Source of the DNA: Natribaculum breve | Lineage (GTDB): Archaea; Halobacteriota; Halobacteria; Halobacteriales; Natrialbaceae | DNA: 64,000 bases | Assembly: GCF_023008585.1 (NCBI RefSeq) | Contig: NZ_CP095391.1 | Span: forward strand, 1 to 64,000 | Direction: 5' to 3' | In this document: piece after piece, positions 59,462 to 64,000 of the stretch | Position numbering within the stretch: position 1 is the stretch's first letter | How the letters are laid out: the number at the start of each line of letters is the position of its first letter | Notes under the pieces: model-generated | What the model was told of the DNA's origin: nothing | Databases searched by the model: none | What the model saw: only the letters and a program-made list of their open reading frames with translations | Translations under genes and position numbers: made by a program

Positions 59462-60640
59462 ATGGGCTACGTCGCCGTCAAGGCCGGCGAGGAGCTCATC
59501 CAGCGGGCCGAAGACCTCTTCGAGAAACAGCGCCTCGCCGACGAGGACGCCCCCATAACCGTCGACCAGCTCGAGGGACAACTCGAGCGACTCACCGCCC
59601 AGGCGATGAGCGAGGCAGGACTGTACGCACCGCGACTGGCCGCACTCGCCGTGAAGCAGGCGCAAGGCGACACCGTCGAGGCGGCCTTCCTGCTGCGTGC
59701 GTATCGCTCGACGCTGGAGCGGTGGGACGAGTCGGTCCCCGTCGAACCGTCGGCGATGTTCGCCACCCGGCGCGTCTCGCCGGCGTTCAAGGACGTCCCC
59801 GGCGGACAGATCCTCGGGCCGACGAAAGACTACACGCAGCGGCTGCTCGACTTCGAACTCGAGGACGAGGACGAGTCCGGGGACCCGACGGCAGACTGGG
59901 ACCTCGAGGACGCCGAGCCGACGACGCTCACAAACGTCGTGGACGTGCTCCGCGAGGAGGGGCTGGTCTCCGAGCCCGACGAACCGGACGTCGACGCGCC
60001 GACGGACACCACCCGCGAGCCGGTCACGTTCCCGGTCGAGCGCGACGCCGTCCTCCAGGAACTCGCACGCGGAGAGACGGGTGCGGTGACCGCGCTCGGC
60101 TACTCCGCTCTGCGAGGGTACGGGCAGGTCCATCCGACGCTGGCGGAAGTCCGCGTCGGAAAGCTACCGCTGACGATCGAGCACCCCTACACGGGCGACG
60201 AGGTGACCGTCGCGGACGTCGCGGTCAGCGAGAGCGAGGCGGTCGTCCCGGTGTACGCGAAACGAGACGACCCCCAGTTCGCCTTCGGCTACGGGCTGAC
60301 GTTCGGGCGAAACGAGCGCAAGGCCATCTCGATGACCATCCTCGACGCCTCGATCCAGCTCGAAAGCGAGGACGAACCCGCAGAGAACGCCGAGTTCGTC
60401 CTCGACGTGGTCGACGGGATGGACTCGTTTGGTTTCATCGAGCACCTCAAACTCCCTCACTACGTCACGTTCCAGTCTATCCTGGACCGCATCCGCGCCA
60501 TTCGCGAGCGGAAGGTCGCGGGGACCACGGACGACGAAGCCGAACCCGCAGCCGACGACGGCACGGACCCGGCCGAGTGCGAGTCGAGCGAAAGCGAACC
60601 GAGCGATCGAGAGACGATCGAGGCGAGCGACGATGACTGA
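59462..60640 (+). CDS. phnI: C-P lyase subunit PhnI
   Basis: 392 residues, longer than bacterial PhnI (about 355) because of an acidic C-terminal tail. MGYVAVKAGEELIQRAEDLFE, AMSEAGLYAPRLAALAVKQAQGDTVEAAFLLRAYRSTLER and GFIEHLKLPHYVTFQSILDRIR are PhnI hallmarks. PhnI with PhnG, H and L makes the ribose-1-triphosphate phosphonate from ATP. It overlaps phnJ by 8 bp. Confidence 0.94.
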   Translation: MGYVAVKAGEELIQRAEDLFEKQRLADEDAPITVDQLEGQLERLTAQAMSEAGLYAPRLAALAVKQAQGDTVEAAFLLRAYRSTLERWDESVPVEPSAMFATRRVSPAFKDVPGGQILGPTKDYTQRLLDFELEDEDESGDPTADWDLEDAEPTTLTNVVDVLREEGLVSEPDEPDVDAPTDTTREPVTFPVERDAVLQELARGETGAVTALGYSALRGYGQVHPTLAEVRVGKLPLTIEHPYTGDEVTVADVAVSESEAVVPVYAKRDDPQFAFGYGLTFGRNERKAISMTILDASIQLESEDEPAENAEFVLDVVDGMDSFGFIEHLKLPHYVTFQSILDRIRAIRERKVAGTTDDEAEPAADDGTDPAECESSESEPSDRETIEASDDD

Positions 60641-61667
60641 AACCGACGATATCGACGTGGAGACGGCAGTATCGGCCGACTCCGTCGAGGCCGCCCTCGA
60701 GGACCTCGAGGGGGAGGGCCTCGAGGGGTACAACTACGCCTACCTGGACGAACACACCAAACGCGAGGTCAGACGGGCGATCCTGAAGGCGATCGCCATC
60801 CCGGGCCACCAGGTGCCGTACGCCTCGCGGCCGATGCCGCTGGCTCGCGGCTGGGGAACCGGCGGCATCCAGGCGTCGCTGTCGCTACTCGGACCCGAAG
60901 ATACGTTCAAGGTCATCGATCAGGGCTCCGACGAGTCCGTCAACGCGGCCAACATCCGCCGGCTGGCGGCGGACACTGCCGAGGTGGCGACGACCACCGA
61001 CACGACCGACGCCGACGTGATCCAGACGCGCCATCGCATTCCCGAGGAGGTGCTGACCGACGACCAGATCCTCGTCTTGCAGGTGCCGGTCACCGACGCG
61101 CTCCGCAAAGTCGACTCCTCGGACGCGGCGAACCGTCGGCGACACGCCCACAAGAACTACGGGAAGATGTGGGTCCACCTCTACGAGAACGTCGTCGAGT
61201 GGGGCGAGATCAACATCGCCGCCCGCTACCCGACGATGGTCGCCGGCCGCTACCTGATGGACCCATCGCCGATCCCGCGGTGGGACGTCCCCAAACTCGA
61301 CGACGCGGACAACCTCTTCGTGTTCGCCGCGGGCCGGGAGGCGCGCATCTACGCCGTCCCGCCACACACCGACGTCGAACCGCTGGCGTTCGAAGATCGG
61401 CAGTTCCAGGTCGAGCGCTTCCCCGAGCAGTCGTGTGCCGCCTGTGGCTCGACCGACACCTACCTCACCGAAGTCGAGACAGACGACGGCACGCGCCACT
61501 TCGCGTGCAACGACGCGAGTTTCTGCCTGAAACGCCAGGACGATCCCACACTCCCGAAAGACCACCACCTCGAGCGATCCGGGGTGGACTGGGGACCGGG
61601 CACTCCCGACGCCGACGGCGATGGCGGTGTCGCTGGGGATGCTGACGATGGAGGTGACGACGAATGA
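60633..61667 (+). CDS. phnJ: C-P lyase catalytic subunit PhnJ
   Basis: 344 residues, with about 25 extra N-terminal and 30 extra acidic C-terminal residues over bacterial forms. PhnJ is the radical-SAM enzyme that cleaves the C-P bond. GYNYAYLDEHTKREVRRAILKAIAIPGHQVPYASRPMPL and GWGTGGIQ are conserved. The cluster cysteines form C-x2-C-x20-C-x5-C (CAACG ... CNDASFC), one residue shorter between the second and third than the bacterial C-x2-C-x21-C-x5-C. It ends in an ATGA overlap with phnK. Confidence 0.95.
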   Translation: MTETDDIDVETAVSADSVEAALEDLEGEGLEGYNYAYLDEHTKREVRRAILKAIAIPGHQVPYASRPMPLARGWGTGGIQASLSLLGPEDTFKVIDQGSDESVNAANIRRLAADTAEVATTTDTTDADVIQTRHRIPEEVLTDDQILVLQVPVTDALRKVDSSDAANRRRHAHKNYGKMWVHLYENVVEWGEINIAARYPTMVAGRYLMDPSPIPRWDVPKLDDADNLFVFAAGREARIYAVPPHTDVEPLAFEDRQFQVERFPEQSCAACGSTDTYLTEVETDDGTRHFACNDASFCLKRQDDPTLPKDHHLERSGVDWGPGTPDADGDGGVAGDADDGGDDE

Positions 61668-62494
61668 GCCTGCTCGAGGCGACCGGCCTGAGCAAGGTCT
61701 ACGGCGAGGGCTGTCCGGTCTGTCGCGAGCGCACCGGCGATGGGGCGGGCACCAACCAGTGCCCGGTCTGTGGAAGCGTCGTCGCCTGTGCCGACGTCGA
61801 CCTCGACCTCGAGGCCGGCGAGGTGCTCGGCATCGTCGGCGAGTCCGGCAGCGGCAAGTCGAGTCTCGCCGAGATGCTGGCGCTCGAGCCCGAACGGGAG
61901 GGAACCCAGGCGGGGACGGTTCGACTCGCCGGCCACGACGGAAACTTGCTCGAGGCGGACTACCAGACGCGCCACGAACTCCGCAACGGCGAGGTCGGCC
62001 TCGTCCACCAGCACGTCCGCGACGGGCTGAACCTCGAGTTCACTGGCGGCGGCAACGTCGCCGAGAAGCTGCTGTCCTCGGGCTGGCGAAGTTACGAGGA
62101 CGTCCGCGAGCGGGTCCGAGAACTCTTCTGTGAGACGGAGATCCCGGTCGATCGGATGGACGATCCGACGCACACGTACTCCGGCGGGATGCAACGGCGC
62201 GTCCAGATCGCCCGCGCGCTGGCGAACGATCCCGAACTCGTCATCCTCGACGAGCCCACGACTGGACTGGACGTGAGCGTCCAGGCCCGCGTCCTCGACG
62301 TGTTCCGTCGGATCCAGCGCGAGGAGGGCGTCGCCGCCATCGTCGTCTCCCACGACCTCGGCGTCGTCCGCCTGCTGGCCGACCGAACCCTCGTGATGCG
62401 CCACGGCCGGGTCGTCGAATCCGGCCTGACCGACCGCGTCATGGAGGACCCACACCACGAATACACGCAGACGCTCATCAACTCGGTGATATAA
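61664..62494 (+). CDS. phnK: C-P lyase ATP-binding protein PhnK with zinc-ribbon insert
   Basis: 276 residues, ABC-type ATPase that docks on the C-P lyase core and drives turnover. Walker A GESGSGKSS at about residue 62-70, signature YSGGMQRRVQIARAL, Walker B LVILDEPTTGLDVS, HDLGVVRLLADR. Residues 13-35 add CPVCRERTG..TNQCPVCGSVVAC, two CPxC pairs that should bind zinc, absent from the E. coli protein. They lie between the first strand and the Walker A region. phnL follows without a gap. Confidence 0.92.
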   Translation: MSLLEATGLSKVYGEGCPVCRERTGDGAGTNQCPVCGSVVACADVDLDLEAGEVLGIVGESGSGKSSLAEMLALEPEREGTQAGTVRLAGHDGNLLEADYQTRHELRNGEVGLVHQHVRDGLNLEFTGGGNVAEKLLSSGWRSYEDVRERVRELFCETEIPVDRMDDPTHTYSGGMQRRVQIARALANDPELVILDEPTTGLDVSVQARVLDVFRRIQREEGVAAIVVSHDLGVVRLLADRTLVMRHGRVVESGLTDRVMEDPHHEYTQTLINSVI

Positions 62495-63229
62495 ATGACG
62501 GTACTGACCGTCGACGGTCTCTCGAAGACCTTCGACATGCACGTCCTCGGGGCAAAGCGCGTCGTCGGGCTCGACGACGTCTCCTTCGAGGTGGACGACG
62601 GAGAGTTCCTCGCCATCGTCGGCGAGTCCGGCAGCGGCAAGTCCTCGCTGCTGAAGTGTATCTACCGGACCTACCGGCCGACCGCCGGGCGCGTCGTCTA
62701 TCACGGCGCTGACGGCGACGTCGACCTGGCGACGTGTGGCGAACGCGACGTCATCGCCCTGCGCGACGACGCCATCGGCTACACGTCGCAGTTCCTGGAC
62801 GAGATCCCGCGCGTTCCCGCCGTAGACGTCGTCGCCCGACCGCTGCGCGAGAGTGGGATTCCGATCGAGCAGGCACGGCAGACGGCAGAGACGCTGCTCT
62901 CGCGGCTCGGCCTGCCCGAGGAACTGTGGGACGCCTATCCCGCCACCTTCTCCGGCGGTGAGCGCCAGCGGATCAACCTCGCCCAGGCGATCGCGCCGAA
63001 GCCGCGACTGCTCTTGCTGGACGAACCGACCAGCGCGCTCGATCCGGAGACGCGAGCGGCTGCGATCGACCTGCTCCACGAGTACCTCGACGAGGAGACG
63101 ACCGTCGTCGGCGTTTTCCACGACCGCGACGTCGTCGAGGCGGTCGCAGACCGCGTCGTCGTCCTCGAGGACGCGCACGTCGAGCGGATCGTTCCGATCG
63201 AGGAGTACGCAGGGGAGGTCGTCGTATGA
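62495..63229 (+). CDS. phnL: C-P lyase ATP-binding protein PhnL
   Basis: 244 residues. Walker A GESGSGKSSLLK, Q-loop YTSQFLDEIPRVPAVDVVARPL (characteristic of PhnL), signature FSGGERQRINLAQAIA, Walker B LLLLDEPTSALDP. PhnL works with PhnI, G and H at the nucleosidase step and forms a heterodimer with PhnK on the core complex. It ends in an ATGA overlap with phnM. Confidence 0.93.
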   Translation: MTVLTVDGLSKTFDMHVLGAKRVVGLDDVSFEVDDGEFLAIVGESGSGKSSLLKCIYRTYRPTAGRVVYHGADGDVDLATCGERDVIALRDDAIGYTSQFLDEIPRVPAVDVVARPLRESGIPIEQARQTAETLLSRLGLPEELWDAYPATFSGGERQRINLAQAIAPKPRLLLLDEPTSALDPETRAAAIDLLHEYLDEETTVVGVFHDRDVVEAVADRVVVLEDAHVERIVPIEEYAGEVVV

Positions 63230-64000
63230 GCCATCAACGCGCGGCCGGCGAGGCGACGACAGTCCTCGAGAACGCCCGCATCGTCACTCCCGAGGCGGTC
63301 GTCGAGGGGGCACTGCGGATAGAGGGCGATCGGATCGTCGGCGTCGGCGACGTCGGGCGGAGCGCGGACGAAACCGTCGACGCTCGAGGACGGCTCGTCT
63401 GCCCCGGGCTGATCGACCTCCACGGCGACGACATCGAGTCGCATCTCCACCCACGGTCGGGCGCGCGCGTCGACACGCACATGGCGCTTGCGTCTGCCGA
63501 CCGGGCGAACGTCGCCGCCGGCATCACGACGAAGTTCCACGCCATCTCCTTCGAGGTCGACCCCGACGAGAATCGCTCGCCGGAACTGGGTGCGGAGATC
63601 GCCGACGCCGTCGAGTGCGCCGACGACCTCATAGCCGACCACCGCATCCACGCCCGCTGTGAGGTGACACAGGCACGGTGCGTCGATGCCGTCGAGGAGG
63701 TCGTCGCGGCCGGCGACGCCGACCTCGTCTCCGTGATGAGCCACGTTCCGGGCAAGGGCCAGTTCCGGGATCAGGAGGCGTTCCTCGAGTACTACCGCAA
63801 CTCCCAGAATCACACCGTCGAGGAAGCCCACAGGCTGATCGAAGAGCGAGGCGACCTCGATCTGTCCACCGTTCGCGAGCGGGTAAACCGCATCGTGGAA
63901 ACGGCCCACGCCCACGGCGTTCCGACGGCCTCGCACGACGACGAGGAGGTGACGGAGGTCGAACGGCTCTCCGACGTCGGCGTGGACATCAGCGAGTACC
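63226..64000 (+). CDS. phnM: Ribose triphosphonate pyrophosphatase PhnM (partial)
   Basis: The first 258 residues of an amidohydrolase, cut by the window end (family about 380). CPGLIDLHGDDIESHLHPRSG carries metal ligands, followed by GITTKFHAISFE and VSVMSHVPGKGQFRD, and the HDDEEV metal region. PhnM releases pyrophosphate from the phosphonate ribose triphosphate, upstream of PhnJ. Together with the preceding genes this gives the full core route except PhnP and PhnN, which might lie beyond. Confidence 0.93.
   Translation, partial: MSHQRAAGEATTVLENARIVTPEAVVEGALRIEGDRIVGVGDVGRSADETVDARGRLVCPGLIDLHGDDIESHLHPRSGARVDTHMALASADRANVAAGITTKFHAISFEVDPDENRSPELGAEIADAVECADDLIADHRIHARCEVTQARCVDAVEEVVAAGDADLVSVMSHVPGKGQFRDQEAFLEYYRNSQNHTVEEAHRLIEERGDLDLSTVRERVNRIVETAHAHGVPTASHDDEEVTEVERLSDVGVDISEY

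Noticed and set aside
57170..60133. 987-codon open frame on the minus strand
   Set aside because: Only the part up to 58192 is a real gene (phnD). The remainder is antisense to phnG, phnH and phnI, a usual effect of high GC and codon bias.
61460..63178. Long open frame on the minus strand opposite phnJ-phnL
   Set aside because: It is the complement of clear phn genes and has no recognisable domain.
1..64000. rRNA or tRNA genes
   Set aside because: No rRNA signature stretches or cloverleaf-compatible sequences were found by reading; a tRNAscan run would be decisive.

Overview
The window is haloarchaeal. Coding regions are GC-rich, proteins are strongly acidic, TATA boxes lie about 25-30 bp ahead of many starts (implying leaderless mRNAs), Tat/lipobox exported proteins are present, and regulators of HTH_10, TrmB and PhoU-AbrB type occur. 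A ParA operon wrapped in AGGT/ACCT iterons and a heavy insertion-sequence (IS) load suggest a megaplasmid or secondary replicon of a Natrinema/Haloterrigena-like organism. That placement is inference.

Layout. 1-2160: parA and a small acidic partner gene between two repeat fields, a candidate segregation locus. 2335-3340: a non-autonomous IS200/IS605-like element carrying a MITE, then a second short inverted-repeat pair. 3351-8647: TauE/SafE permease, Na+/H+ antiporter, DUF457 membrane hydrolase, ABC exporter. 8787-13169: a TnpB element, itself split by an IS66-family element, sits between a truncated DUF77 gene and a truncated AdoMet synthetase gene. 13354-18000: regulator, methyltransferase, CAAX protease, NikR-like repressor, MFS transporter. 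18160-21350: a PQQ-propeller fragment, an intact tnpA-tnpB element, and an antitoxin whose MazF-like toxin the element has destroyed. 21.4-34.7 kb: three direct copies (two decayed, one intact) of one DDE IS family bracket a drug-export cassette (ABC exporter, HTH regulator, TrmB, SMR, FAD reductase) and an island with a PIN toxin-antitoxin pair plus uncharacterised genes and a pRiA4b ORF-3 protein. 34.8-42.8 kb: another DDE IS, hypothetical membrane protein genes, a PQQ lipoprotein and a tyrosine integrase. 42.9-49.1 kb: three related 2-kb IS elements head to tail. 49.3-50.0 kb: an HTH/PemK-like toxin-antitoxin pair.

50.3-64.0 kb is IS-free and devoted to phosphorus: an MFS transporter, two divergent PhoU-domain regulators, a broken flavodoxin gene, the phosphonate uptake operon phnD-phnC-phnE plus a hexapeptide acyltransferase on the minus strand, and, divergently, the C-P lyase operon phnG-H-I-J-K-L-M, which runs off the window. 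PhnDCE would import phosphonate, PhnGHIJ with PhnK, PhnL and PhnM would release phosphate, and the PhoU proteins probably tie this to phosphate status.

Most notable observations: (1) transposase genes of two diverged IS types carry a ladder of perfect hairpins at matching positions with compensatory base changes, and an unrelated IS66 element shows a similar ladder; (2) one MITE family has inserted, with 10-bp target duplications, into the left-end hairpin of every IS200/IS605-type element here; (3) the palindrome GTCCGGAC occurs in three promoter regions of the phosphorus cluster.
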